DNA of 64,000 bases, taken from the NCBI GenBank assembly GCA_900766185.1, contig CAAFUL010000090.1, positions 26,004 to 90,003 of the forward strand, written 5' to 3'. The notes under the pieces are model-generated. The model saw only the letters and a list, made by a program, of their open reading frames with translations. It searched no databases and was not told the DNA's origin. Below are positions 23,749 to 32,146 of the stretch, in pieces. Position numbers and translations under genes: made by a program. The first letter of the stretch is position 1. Each line of letters begins with the position of its first letter. Source of the DNA: an uncultured Johnsonella sp. (lineage in GTDB: Bacteria > Bacillota > Clostridia > Lachnospirales > Lachnospiraceae).

Positions 23749-24993
23749 ATGGAGTTAAAAATAACTAATGTTGGGAAGATATCTTTGGCAGAAATTGAAA
23801 TTAAAGGACTTACAATTATTGCGGGACCTAATTCGACAGGGAAAAGTACTGTGAGTCGCAGTTTATTTGCCATGTTTCATTCATTCAGTAAGATATCGGA
23901 TAAAATAACATTAGAAAAGATATATGCTATTCAAAAAATGTTTTTTTCATCAAATAAACATTTTGAATTTATGTTAACCTGTCAACTACAGCCGAGAGAG
24001 TTGGCAGCAATTTTGGCAGGAGATGTTGATAAAAATAGAATAAATAAAACTTTACATAACAGCAATCCGACATTGGAGTCCTCTGAATTAGTCGAAGAGC
24101 TGTCAGATGATATTATAAAGATAAACTCTACTTCTGAAGAACTGCTTCATAGAGAGATTGTTTCTGAAATCTTTATCGATGAATTTAATAGACATATTAC
24201 TAATATTCGCAGCAATAGTAAAAGTGAGATTGAGCTGAAAATAAAAGATTCTAAAAATAAAGTTGTATTTGATAGTAAGAATGAGCTGACAGCAATAGAA
24301 GTGGGGAAGGATTTGTCATATGAAGTCGTATATATTGATGATCCTTTTATTATTAATTCATATAATCTCAGTCAAGAGAGAGGGCAACTGCCACTTTATG
24401 GTGATATCAGTGAAAAAGTCAGCAATCATCGTTCTTCGCTAATATCACAATATAAAAATACTGAAAATTTAACTTTAGTTGATAAGGCTAATTTAAAAGA
24501 GAAATTAAATGTGATCTACAAAAAAATCAACGATACCTTAGGAGCGGACATGGCATTGTTTGAAAATGGTAAAAACAGTGTAGAGAGCTATTTGTCAAGT
24601 GATAGACTGTCTGTAGACAGTTTATCTTCGGGTATGAAAACATTTTATTTAATAAAAAGCTTAATTGATAACGGATCAATTGTTCAAAACGGAACTCTGA
24701 TTCTTGATGAACCTGAAGTTCACCTCCATCCGGATTGGCAGGTTTCCTTGGCAGAGATTATAGTATTATTACAAAAAGAGATGGGATTGCATATTTTGAT
24801 AAATACTCATAGTCCGTATTTTTTGCGTGCGATTGAAGTATATTCACAAAAGTATGGAATCAACTCATGTGTAAAATACTATTTATCTTATAATGAAGAA
24901 GAGATTTCAAAAATAAAAGATGTTACCTTAGATATATCAAAGATTTACAAGGTATTGTCAAAACCATTGCAGCGTATTGAAGATGAGGCTTAA
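23749..24993 (+). CDS. AAA (ABC-like) ATPase of a two-gene defence-like module
   Basis: 414 residues. Walker A GPNSTGKST at about 26-34, Walker B LILDEPEVHLHPDWQ near 318 with the EVHLHP signature typical of OLD/AAA_15/AAA_21 ATPases, and the NTHSPYF switch histidine near 350. There is no TOPRIM domain, so it is not an OLD or GajA nuclease by itself. SSGMKTFYLIKSLI is a signature-like motif. The next gene begins 2 bases after its stop and encodes a PD-(D/E)xK-like nuclease. An ATPase sensor controlling a nuclease effector is the expected logic. AGGAGG upstream of the ATG. Confidence 0.85.
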   Translation: MELKITNVGKISLAEIEIKGLTIIAGPNSTGKSTVSRSLFAMFHSFSKISDKITLEKIYAIQKMFFSSNKHFEFMLTCQLQPRELAAILAGDVDKNRINKTLHNSNPTLESSELVEELSDDIIKINSTSEELLHREIVSEIFIDEFNRHITNIRSNSKSEIELKIKDSKNKVVFDSKNELTAIEVGKDLSYEVVYIDDPFIINSYNLSQERGQLPLYGDISEKVSNHRSSLISQYKNTENLTLVDKANLKEKLNVIYKKINDTLGADMALFENGKNSVESYLSSDRLSVDSLSSGMKTFYLIKSLIDNGSIVQNGTLILDEPEVHLHPDWQVSLAEIIVLLQKEMGLHILINTHSPYFLRAIEVYSQKYGINSCVKYYLSYNEEEISKIKDVTLDISKIYKVLSKPLQRIEDEA

Positions 24994-24994
24994 A

Positions 24995-25612
24995 ATGATT
25001 AGTGATAAATTAGAAATTGCTATATTTGCGAATAATAAAAAGTCTTTATGTGAGGTTTCACTTGATGATTCCGATAAGAACTACCCTGTATATATGATTG
25101 ATGAATCCTATGAATATTTTCAGGATACTGTAATTGACTTTGATGATGTCAAAACGGCTTTTTGTAAAAGTTTCGCTAAGTCTAATGAGGTATTTAAATC
25201 AGCAGATGCCCTATACTTTGATGAAGTAAAAAATAAACTTATATTTGTAGAATTTAAGAATGGAAAAGTTAAGGGTATAAAGGAAAAATTAAAAGATTCC
25301 TTGCTTGTTTTTTCTAATATAGCAACTGTAGATTTGGAATTTTGTCGTAATAACTGTGAATATATTGTTGTATACAATTATGAGGCAAATAAAAAATATG
25401 TAGAAGATGAAAAAGAAAAATTAGAAGAGAAAACGAAGAGCCAATCAGTTGATAAAGAATATATGAAATTTGCAAATACAATATCAAAGTATGCAAAAGA
25501 AGAACTGGTTCTTTGGAAATTGAACTTGATGAAAGATATTTGCGTATTTGACATTCACACCTATGATATAGGCGAATTTAAAAACCATTACACTAAAAAT
25601 CATATTTTATAA
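24995..25612 (+). CDS. PD-(D/E)xK-like nuclease partner
   Basis: 205 residues. ATG at 24995 is preferred (GAGG at 24985-24988); an ATG at 24983 overlapping the ATPase is possible. The segment SADALYFDEVKNKLIFVEFKNGKVKG carries D71 or D76, then E86-x-K88, the core of the PD-(D/E)xK nuclease fold. A Lys/Glu-rich helix follows (KYVEDEKEKLEEKTKSQS) and the C-terminus is unremarkable. It is a plausible effector of the preceding ATPase. Differs from PARIS, whose AriB is a DUF4435 TOPRIM-type protein, and from Septu, whose PtuB is HNH. Confidence 0.62.
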   Translation: MISDKLEIAIFANNKKSLCEVSLDDSDKNYPVYMIDESYEYFQDTVIDFDDVKTAFCKSFAKSNEVFKSADALYFDEVKNKLIFVEFKNGKVKGIKEKLKDSLLVFSNIATVDLEFCRNNCEYIVVYNYEANKKYVEDEKEKLEEKTKSQSVDKEYMKFANTISKYAKEELVLWKLNLMKDICVFDIHTYDIGEFKNHYTKNHIL

Positions 25613-25640
25613 TATACAAAACAACACAAGGAGTAGAAAT

Positions 25641-27305
25641 ATGCCTATTTTCATACCGCCCTATGCAGGCGAAAAGATAAAAAGCGATGCGGAAGTTAAA
25701 ATTTATAAAGTATTACAAGATCTTAATCTAAAGAATGTCTATGTGCTACATTCACTGGGTTTGCCAAGGCACAATGTTAAAATCTACGGGGAGATAGACT
25801 TTGTTGTTGTATGTGAGCTTGGTGTTGCCTGTCTTGAAATAAAAGGCGGCAGGGTAGAGTGCAGAGGCGGCAAATGGATCTTTACCAACAGGTACGGTAA
25901 TGAAAATGAAAAGTCCGAAGGTCCTTATACACAGGTAAAAGACAATATGTTCAGCCTTAAGAATAGATTGAAAGAAAGATTTCCTTCAAACAGGCATATG
26001 CAAAATGTTCTTGTTGCCTGCGGTGTAATGTTTCCGGATATAGTATTTGATGCAAAGACCGAGGAAGTGATACCGGAAGTTACCTATGATAAAAGAACCG
26101 AAGATATAAGTGCATATATGAAGCAAGTTTTTGAGTATTGGAAGGGGACAAGGGAGTCAAGTAAGCTCTCACCCTCAGATATAGAAGAAATCATATCATA
26201 TTTAAGAGGTAACTTTTGCTTTGTTCCAAGCCTCTCGGACAGATTAAATGAGATTGATGATAAGCTTATACGCCTTACCAATGAACAGGTAAATATTATG
26301 AGGGGACTGGCTGCAAATAAAAGGCTTATGATCGAGGGCAGTGCCGGAACCGGTAAGACTGTTTTGGCAATGAATTTTGTAAAAGAGAAGTTGGAGGCGG
26401 GATTTAAAGTTCTTTATTTGGCATTTAATAAAAATCTTGTCAATAATGTGATAAGTACAATGAATATAGAAAGTGACAGGTTAAAGATCATCAATATTCA
26501 TGCCCTTTTTGGAGAATATGTTACTATTGACAAAGATGAAGTAAAAAAGGATGCACAAAATTATTTTAACAATATTTTACCGGAAATGTTTTTAGACTTT
26601 GTAATTTATTTGGAAAAGGAGAAACTTGCCGACTTGCAAGTTGACATACTTGTTATGGATGAAGGTCAGGATATAGCAAATCCTATATATTTGTATCCGC
26701 TTGATTATCTTCTAAAGGGCGGATTCAAGGAGGGTAACTGGGCTTTCTTCTACGATGAGAAGCAAAATATTTATAATCCCGAGTATGATGAGGGTATTAA
26801 ATTTTTGGAAGAATACCAACCGAGTAAATTTAAGTTGTCAACAAATTGCAGAAATACCATACAAATAGGTACCTACAGTTTTGATGCGATAGGGCTTGAT
26901 GAGAAGGAGTTTATTAAAGAAAACGGTGAGGAGATAATAAAAGTAAAGTTTGCTGATAAGGACGATGCAAAGTTAAAACTCAAAGAGATAGTAAAGGGCT
27001 TAAGAGCGGAGAATATAAAGGAAGAGGATATTCTTTTCCTGTCTCCTAAAAGATACAAACACTCGATTCTTTCCGAGATAGCCTTCGAGGTCAATGAAGA
27101 TGTTAATGATAAAAGCAGAGACCAAACGCCAAGATTTTCAACGATTCACGGATATAAGGGACTCGATTCCAAGGTGGTCGTTATGTGCGATCTGGAGCAG
27201 ATCAAAGAGGAGGATAAGGCGACCCTACTTTATATAGGAGCGTCAAGAGCCAGAACTCTGTTATATCTTGTAGGAAGTGAGGAGTTTTGGTTAAATAATA
27301 TCTAG
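25641..27305 (+). CDS. NERD-domain nuclease fused to SF1 (UvrD/DUF2075-like) helicase
   Basis: 554 residues. Residues ~15-130 form a NERD domain (GEIDFVVVCELGVACLEIKGG, the nuclease-related D...E-x-K core). A superfamily-1 helicase core follows: Walker A GSAGTGKT near 233, Walker B VMDEGQD near 338, FYDEKQNIY, TNCRNT and, near the C-terminus, TIHGYKGLDSKVVVM and YIGASRA. Such NERD-helicases occur in defence islands and stand-alone. It lies 28 bases after the nuclease gene with AAGGAG, and so may be the third gene of that module. Its TAG stop codon lies within the terminal repeat of the palindrome at 27302. Confidence 0.88.
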   Translation: MPIFIPPYAGEKIKSDAEVKIYKVLQDLNLKNVYVLHSLGLPRHNVKIYGEIDFVVVCELGVACLEIKGGRVECRGGKWIFTNRYGNENEKSEGPYTQVKDNMFSLKNRLKERFPSNRHMQNVLVACGVMFPDIVFDAKTEEVIPEVTYDKRTEDISAYMKQVFEYWKGTRESSKLSPSDIEEIISYLRGNFCFVPSLSDRLNEIDDKLIRLTNEQVNIMRGLAANKRLMIEGSAGTGKTVLAMNFVKEKLEAGFKVLYLAFNKNLVNNVISTMNIESDRLKIINIHALFGEYVTIDKDEVKKDAQNYFNNILPEMFLDFVIYLEKEKLADLQVDILVMDEGQDIANPIYLYPLDYLLKGGFKEGNWAFFYDEKQNIYNPEYDEGIKFLEEYQPSKFKLSTNCRNTIQIGTYSFDAIGLDEKEFIKENGEEIIKVKFADKDDAKLKLKEIVKGLRAENIKEEDILFLSPKRYKHSILSEIAFEVNEDVNDKSRDQTPRFSTIHGYKGLDSKVVVMCDLEQIKEEDKATLLYIGASRARTLLYLVGSEEFWLNNI

Positions 27306-27468
27306 TGCATCGTGCGCAAAATAAGTATACCAAAAACGATGAATATTTTTCTGAGTGTGTACATCAAAAAACGCAGGCGTAGTGGGGCTACGCTGAGGAT
27401 TTTTGATGTATGCAATCAGGAAAAGATACAAGTTGTTTGGTATAGTTATTTGAGAAACGATGCACTAG
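27302..27468. repeat. MITE-like palindrome after the NERD-helicase gene
   Basis: 167 bp with perfect 12-bp terminal inverted repeats CTAGTGCATCGT / ACGATGCACTAG, then imperfect pairing of AGTATACCAAAA with TTGGTATAGTT, and an inner stem around ACATCAAAAA / TTTTTGATGT with GCGTAG-TGGGG-CTACGC at the tip. It supplies the stop codon of the gene on its left. A short stretch near 62600-62630 (CCTGAGTGTATGCATCA) resembles its inner arm. Confidence 0.75.
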
Positions 27469-27483
27469 TATAAGGAGATAGCC

Positions 27484-27969
27484 ATGCTTTATATAAAAGG
27501 TAAAATGAAGGTGAAAAAGAGTGTAGAGGATATAATGACTCTGTTAAAGCAAGGTTCGGAATTTTCTTATAAAAGAAAGTTTTCAAAAAGAACTTTCGGT
27601 TTTTTTATACCGGCTGAGGCGAGGTTTTGGAAGAATCTTGACTATTGTTATGTATATGGCAGGCTTAGGAAGCATCAGGGTCATTGTGAGGTGAGTTATA
27701 CGATTTTACCGGGGATTAAGCTATTAGTCGCTTGTATCTCGATGGCTGTAATGGATATATTTTTAATAATTTTTGTAATTGTGGATCTTATAAAAGACGG
27801 TAACCTGATAAGTGCTTATGCAAGTTGTCTTCCAATAGCTGCTATAGGTATTTGGCTATTTGTGGTTTTATTTTTTGATGCCGGCGACCAAAATGTTTGC
27901 AAGTATAAATTGGAAGAGCTGCTTATAAACGGATATAATCCAAAATATTTCGGAAGGTATAGTGATTAA
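27484..27969 (+). CDS. Two-helix membrane protein of unknown function
   Basis: 161 residues. A cytosolic N-terminal ~80 residues starting MLYIKGKMKVKKSVEDIMTL, Lys/Arg-rich, precedes two predicted membrane helices (LLVACISMAVMDIFLIIFVIVDLI and ASCLPIAAIGIWLFVVLFF) and a short charged tail ending NPKYFGRYSD. AAGGAG upstream of the ATG at 27484 lies just after the palindromic repeat. I do not recognise the family. Confidence 0.65.
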   Translation: MLYIKGKMKVKKSVEDIMTLLKQGSEFSYKRKFSKRTFGFFIPAEARFWKNLDYCYVYGRLRKHQGHCEVSYTILPGIKLLVACISMAVMDIFLIIFVIVDLIKDGNLISAYASCLPIAAIGIWLFVVLFFDAGDQNVCKYKLEELLINGYNPKYFGRYSD

Positions 27970-28035
27970 TAATAACTAAAGTATACTATTTATATAAAAC
28001 TAAGCCTATAACTGTTGTTGATTTATCTGAATTTA

Positions 28036-28170
28036 GTTACAGTTCATGTAGCATATTATACATATATCCGGCAGGCTACTGCCAACATTTATAATTAGTC
28101 CGGTTTATAAATAAGATTAAATATTTTTAGTTTGTTTTGACGAAGATGAATAGGCTAGCCGAACTGTAAC
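28036..28170 (-). repeat. MITE-like palindromic repeat, family 1, copy C (internally deleted)
   Basis: 135 bp, inverted relative to copies A and B. Ends GTTACAGTTCATG and CCGAACTGTAAC. Stem 1 (GACGAAGATGAAT) is present; stem 2 has lost one arm together with the TGAAAGC tip, leaving only CATATTATACATATAT. Located between the membrane-protein gene and the flavodoxin terminator. Confidence 0.8.
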
Positions 28171-28189
28171 TGAATTTATATAGCGTAAT

Positions 28190-28239
28190 CAAAAAAAGAT
28201 ATAGGGAATAAGGTTGCTCAGGCCTTATTCCCTATATCT
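28190..28239 (-). terminator. Intrinsic terminator of the flavodoxin transcript
   Basis: A perfect 17-bp stem: AGATATAGGGAATAAGG (28197-28213) with CCTTATTCCCTATATCT (28223-28239), loop 9 nt. Read on the minus strand it is followed by TTTTTTT. It ends leftward transcription from the DUF3793-flavodoxin pair. Between it and the flavodoxin stop (28240-28363) there are only two short hairpins (TGGAAGC / GCTTCC and CTGCC / GGCAG). Confidence 0.85.
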
Positions 28240-28363
28240 AAAGTAAGAGGAAATTTCAATATGTGTAACACTGTGTATCCTTGGAAGCAAAGCTTCCTTT
28301 ATTTTAACACTGCCAAGTTTACCCCGGCAGAGATTAAAACCAAAATAATTATTAATCAGAAGA

Positions 28364-28795
28364 TTAAAGCTTAGCTAATTCTGCTCCCGCAGCTTTTAAG
28401 CTTGCTTCTGCATCTGAGTCAGGTGCGTTATTAGCGATTATGCCTGCGCCTGTTACGATAACTGCTCCGGCTTTTTCCATTCTTTCCTGCCATATACGCA
28501 TCCACTCTCCATCGCCCCAGTCATATGAACCGAACAATACTACCTTCTTTCCTGATAAACCTGACTCGATTTCGCTTATGAACGGCTCAAAAACTGAGTC
28601 CTCAAGCTCCTCAGCACCCATAGCAGGGCAACCAAGTGCGAATGCAGGCTGTGCGAGTAAATCACTTGCACTTGCGTCTGAAACTTCGATTATTTCAGCA
28701 CTTGCTCCGGCTTCCTCAACACCCTTTGCGAGCATGTTAGCCATAGCCTCGGTATTTCCGGTCTGACTCCAGTAAACTATACTTACCTTTTCCAT
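28364..28795 (-). CDS. Flavodoxin (short chain)
   Basis: 143-residue FMN electron-transfer protein. The phosphate-binding loop SQTGNTEAMA is at residues ~10-19, and the isoalloxazine loops LGCPAMGAEELED and FGSYDWGDGEWM are the standard clostridial flavodoxin motifs. Flavodoxins replace ferredoxin under iron shortage. The gene lies downstream of a DUF3793 gene on the minus strand, 34 bases apart, and the pair sits behind DtxR-like boxes, consistent with iron control. Good GGAGAG Shine-Dalgarno. A strong terminator follows. Confidence 0.93.
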   Translation of the reverse strand: MEKVSIVYWSQTGNTEAMANMLAKGVEEAGASAEIIEVSDASASDLLAQPAFALGCPAMGAEELEDSVFEPFISEIESGLSGKKVVLFGSYDWGDGEWMRIWQERMEKAGAVIVTGAGIIANNAPDSDAEASLKAAGAELAKL

Positions 28796-28829
28796 ATTGT
28801 ATCTCTCCTTTAATATATATATTTATATG

Positions 28830-29414
28830 TCAGCAGGCTATCTCATAAAGTTTTTTGCCTGCAAACCATTCATCAACAGCTTCTTCTTTGGCTCTGTCAA
28901 AATCTGCGAACTTCAAAAGAGTCTGATTGAGATTGTCGTAGATTTTCCAATATCCACTAAATAGGTAAGCATCACCTTGATACTTTATAAATCCTTGTAT
29001 ATCACACAGAGGATAACCTAAGAATACTCCTACTTCATGGGGGAAAATATCCCTTTTCTCATAATATGCTTTTAGCCTTTCCCTAAGTCTTGGAAGAAAA
29101 TCCGAAAACTCACTCCCTCGGTAATTGCAAGACTTAAGGTAACTGTATGTATCATCAGCAAACAAATGCTCTCCAAGAGCCAAGCTCCTATAAACAAAAA
29201 TCAAATTTTTGTCGGATCTTTCATAGAGAATAACAAAGTCCAATCCGGCTTTTTTCATATTCTCGGATATATACTCAAGCTCCTTTGTAGTTGCAAAAAA
29301 CATACTTGAGGGCTTGAGAGCTTTTAGCACCGGAGCTGTTTTTAAGATTATTCCAAGCTCCGACCTGTCTGAACACTTTGCTGACTTCAGCCTTTCAACT
29401 AAATTATCAAGCAT
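28830..29414 (-). CDS. DUF3793 family protein
   Basis: 194 residues. GGAGG five bases upstream supports the ATG at 29414 over a GTG at 29426. Family features are the APVLKALKPSSMFF segment, ILYERSDKNLIFVYR, and PHEVGVFLGYPLCDIQGFIKYQG with W-K-I-Y-D near the C-terminus. DUF3793 proteins are frequent in anaerobic Firmicutes next to flavodoxins and iron-related genes. No biochemical function is established. Co-oriented with flavodoxin; likely one iron-responsive transcript. Confidence 0.85.
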   Translation of the reverse strand: MLDNLVERLKSAKCSDRSELGIILKTAPVLKALKPSSMFFATTKELEYISENMKKAGLDFVILYERSDKNLIFVYRSLALGEHLFADDTYSYLKSCNYRGSEFSDFLPRLRERLKAYYEKRDIFPHEVGVFLGYPLCDIQGFIKYQGDAYLFSGYWKIYDNLNQTLLKFADFDRAKEEAVDEWFAGKKLYEIAC

Positions 29415-29434
29415 ACTAGCCTCCACTTATTTGC

Positions 29435-29457
29435 ATAGGTTAGGGTATCCTTACTTG
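29435..29457 (-). promoter_or_regulatory. DtxR/IdeR-like box 1
   Basis: ATAGGTTAGGGTATCCTTAC (29435-29454) matches the left half of the DtxR/IdeR consensus TTAGGTTAGSCTAACCTAA closely and the right half partly. It lies about 20 bases upstream of the DUF3793 start, in the region expected to be transcribed or promoter-proximal. An iron-dependent repressor is inferred. Confidence 0.5.
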
Positions 29458-29554
29458 ATATAATATTTTTATGAGAAAATGCATAAGCAACTCCTCATTT
29501 AATATAAGGATTGCTCGGCAACCCTATATTGATTGTATTAAATATCAATCATTG

Positions 29555-29570
29555 GTTAGGACTTCCTAAC
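29555..29570 (-). promoter_or_regulatory. DtxR/IdeR-like box 2
   Basis: GTTAGG (29555-29560) and CCTAAC (29565-29570) form a perfect 6-bp inverted repeat with a 4-bp centre, flanked by TTG and AA. The half-site GTTAGG is that of DtxR-type operators. The rest of 29458-29818 is AT-rich; a small hairpin (CCTTGA / TCAAG near 29760-29780) precedes the EF-G-like gene. Confidence 0.5.
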
Positions 29571-29818
29571 AATAACAGGTAAAAGCAAAAATGTCAATAG
29601 CTTTTTAAAAAATAATGTATGTATTTATATAAATACATTTCAAAAATATATATAAAAGCCTTTTGTATTTCAAATGTATTTTAGATATATTGTATAGTGA
29701 ATATTGTATTTTTAAGCTCTTTATAGTAATATACTTATAACATGATACTAAGGGTAAAAACCTTGAGTTTTCAAGTTTTTAGTTTTGGGATCGAAGATAA
29801 ATCAGGAGGTCTTAATTT

Positions 29819-31918
29819 ATGAATGTATACGAGAGCAAAGATATTCGTAATGTCGTTTTACTGGGGCACGGTGGCTGCGGTAAGACTACAGTAGCTGAGG
29901 CTATGTGCTATGTAACCGGAGCCATATCAAAGATGGGTAAGGTTGAAAGCGGTAATACTGTAAGTGATTATGACAAAGAAGAAATCAAGAGAGGTTTTTC
30001 TATAAGTACCTCCCTTATACCCATAGAGTACAAGGACGAAGATCAGCAAATCAAGATAAACCTTCTTGATACACCCGGATATTTTGATTTTGTAGGCGAG
30101 GTCGAAGAGGCGGTAAGTGTAGCGGATGCCGCTATAATAGTGGTAAACTGCAAGGCAGGAATAGAAGTCGGAACAGAGAAGGCTTGGGAGATTTGTGAAC
30201 AGTATAAGCTGCCCAGAATTATATTCGTTACTAACATGGATGATGACAAGGCAAGCTACAGAGAACTGCTTTTAAAACTTGAGACCAGATTCGGAAGAAA
30301 GGTAGCTCCTTTCCATTTACCTATTCGTGAAAATGAAAAGCTTGTAGGATATGTAAATGTTGTAAAGATGAAGGGTAGAAGATTTACTGACGGTTTTGAT
30401 TACGAAGAATGTGCTATACCTGATTATTCCGAGGCAAACCTTAAGATAGCAAGAGAGGCTTTGATGGAGGCAGTTGCCGAGACCAGTGAAGAGTACATGG
30501 AAAGATATCTTTCGGGAGATGAGTTTAGTGATCAGGAAGTATCACTTGCACTTAGGGCTAATGTAAGCGACTCTTCAATAGTTCCGGTATTACTTGGTTC
30601 AGGTACTCAGGTACTTGGATTTAAAGCGCTTTTAATGGCTATAGAAAAGTATTTCCCTTCACCGGACTACAACAAATGTGTAGGTGTGGATGTAAGAAGC
30701 GGAGAGAGATTTGTAGCTAAGTATAACTCAGATGCCAACCTTTCAGCTAAGGTATTTAAGACCATAGTAGATCCGTTTATCGGCAAGTATTCGCTTATAA
30801 AGGTATGTACCGGAGTGCTTAAGCCAGATACAAATATTTACAATGTTGCTAAGGAAACTGAAGAAAAGACCGGAAAGATTTATGTGCTTAGAGGAAAAGA
30901 AAGTATAGAGGTACAAAAGCTTAATGCAGGTGATATAGGCGCTATAGCTAAGCTTAGTGTTACACAAACCGGTGATACCATAGCTCTTAAGAATGCTCCT
31001 ATACTCTATCATGCACCTAAGATCTCAAAGCCTTATACCTATATGAGATACAAGGCGGTCAATAAGGGTGAGGAAGATAAATTATCTTCAGGCTTAAGTA
31101 AGCTTATGGAAGAAGATCTTACACTTGTTTCGGTTATGGACACTGAAAACAGACAGTCCTTACTTTACGGTATAGGAGATCAGCAGCTTGATGTGGTTTG
31201 CAGCAAGCTTGCAAGCAGATATAAGGTTGAGATAGAGCTTTCAAGACCTAAGATAGCATTTAGAGAAACCATCAGAAAGAAGGTTGAGGCTGCAGGGCGT
31301 TACAAGAAACAGTCAGGCGGACATGGTCAATTCGGTGATGTAAAGATGAGTTTTGAGCCAAGCGGCGATATGAACAAGCCTTATGAATTTTCAGAGCAGG
31401 TATTTGGAGGAGCGGTTCCTAAAAACTACTTCCCTGCTGTAGAAAAGGGTATTGCGGAGTGCTGTCTTAAAGGACCTTTGGCAGCCTATCCTGTAGTTGG
31501 AATCAAGGCGGTGCTTTTAGACGGTTCTTACCACCCGGTAGACTCTTCCGAGCTTGCATTTAAGATGGCGGCTACCATAGCTTTCAAAGACGGATTTATG
31601 AAGGCTACACCGGTACTTTTAGAGCCTATAGCTGCACTTTCGGTAGTAGTACCCGATAAGTTTACCGGAGATGTTATGGGAGATATTAACAAGCGCCGTG
31701 GAAGGGTACTGGGAATGGAGTCGATATATAACGGAAAACAGGTTATCAAGGCAGATGTTCCTATGTCTGAGCTTATCGGATATAATACAGAGCTTAGGTC
31801 AATAACCGGAGGTATAGGTACCTTCTCTTATGAGTTTGCAAGATATGAGCAGGCACCGGGAGATGTGCAAAAGAAAGAGGTAGAGGCAAGAGCTTCTAAA
31901 CTTGAACAGACTGAATAA
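29819..31918 (+). CDS. EF-G-like translational GTPase paralogue
   Basis: 699 residues with full EF-G domain order. G1 is GHGGCGKTT, switch I RGFSISTS, G3 DTPGYFDF (the catalytic His of EF-G is Tyr) and G4 is VTNMDD in place of NKMD. Domain IV includes SGGHGQFGDVKM and domain V GDINKRRGRVLGME. These G-motif changes fit a clostridial EF-G-like side branch, not the housekeeping fusA, which would sit in the str operon with rpsL/rpsG/tuf. Ribosome-associated GTPase activity is likely but translocase activity is unproven. AGGAGG upstream; a terminator follows immediately. Confidence 0.88.
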   Translation: MNVYESKDIRNVVLLGHGGCGKTTVAEAMCYVTGAISKMGKVESGNTVSDYDKEEIKRGFSISTSLIPIEYKDEDQQIKINLLDTPGYFDFVGEVEEAVSVADAAIIVVNCKAGIEVGTEKAWEICEQYKLPRIIFVTNMDDDKASYRELLLKLETRFGRKVAPFHLPIRENEKLVGYVNVVKMKGRRFTDGFDYEECAIPDYSEANLKIAREALMEAVAETSEEYMERYLSGDEFSDQEVSLALRANVSDSSIVPVLLGSGTQVLGFKALLMAIEKYFPSPDYNKCVGVDVRSGERFVAKYNSDANLSAKVFKTIVDPFIGKYSLIKVCTGVLKPDTNIYNVAKETEEKTGKIYVLRGKESIEVQKLNAGDIGAIAKLSVTQTGDTIALKNAPILYHAPKISKPYTYMRYKAVNKGEEDKLSSGLSKLMEEDLTLVSVMDTENRQSLLYGIGDQQLDVVCSKLASRYKVEIELSRPKIAFRETIRKKVEAAGRYKKQSGGHGQFGDVKMSFEPSGDMNKPYEFSEQVFGGAVPKNYFPAVEKGIAECCLKGPLAAYPVVGIKAVLLDGSYHPVDSSELAFKMAATIAFKDGFMKATPVLLEPIAALSVVVPDKFTGDVMGDINKRRGRVLGMESIYNGKQVIKADVPMSELIGYNTELRSITGGIGTFSYEFARYEQAPGDVQKKEVEARASKLEQTE

Positions 31919-31927
31919 TAATAAAGG

Positions 31928-31972
31928 CTGTGGCATAAGGTTTTTACTTTATGCCGCAGTTTTTTCTTTTAT
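31928..31972 (+). terminator. Intrinsic terminator of the EF-G-like gene
   Basis: CTGTGGCATAA pairs with TTATGCCGCAG (one G-U), followed by TTTTTTCTTTT. The next ~100 bases (31975-32075) hold GC-rich inverted repeats, including CGAGTAGT / ACTACTCG near 32018-32051, of the same kind as those near 4210-4260 and 4390-4418. Confidence 0.85.
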
Positions 31973-32146
31973 CGCAAGGGTGGTGAGAGGAAACTATCGC
32001 CTTGCGGTGACCACCGCTCCGCAAGCGAGTAGTGAGAAAGCAGACTACTCGATTGTCGCAGGGGCGGTGTAAGGAAATTTTAAATAGGTGTTTGTATTGT
32101 GTTTAATATGTTATAATAATATAAAAAAGAAGAGGAGGCGTATTGT

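Noticed and set aside
23749..25612. PARIS system (AriA-AriB)
   Set aside because: The ATPase half would fit, but the second protein has an E-x-K nuclease core and not a DUF4435/TOPRIM-type domain.
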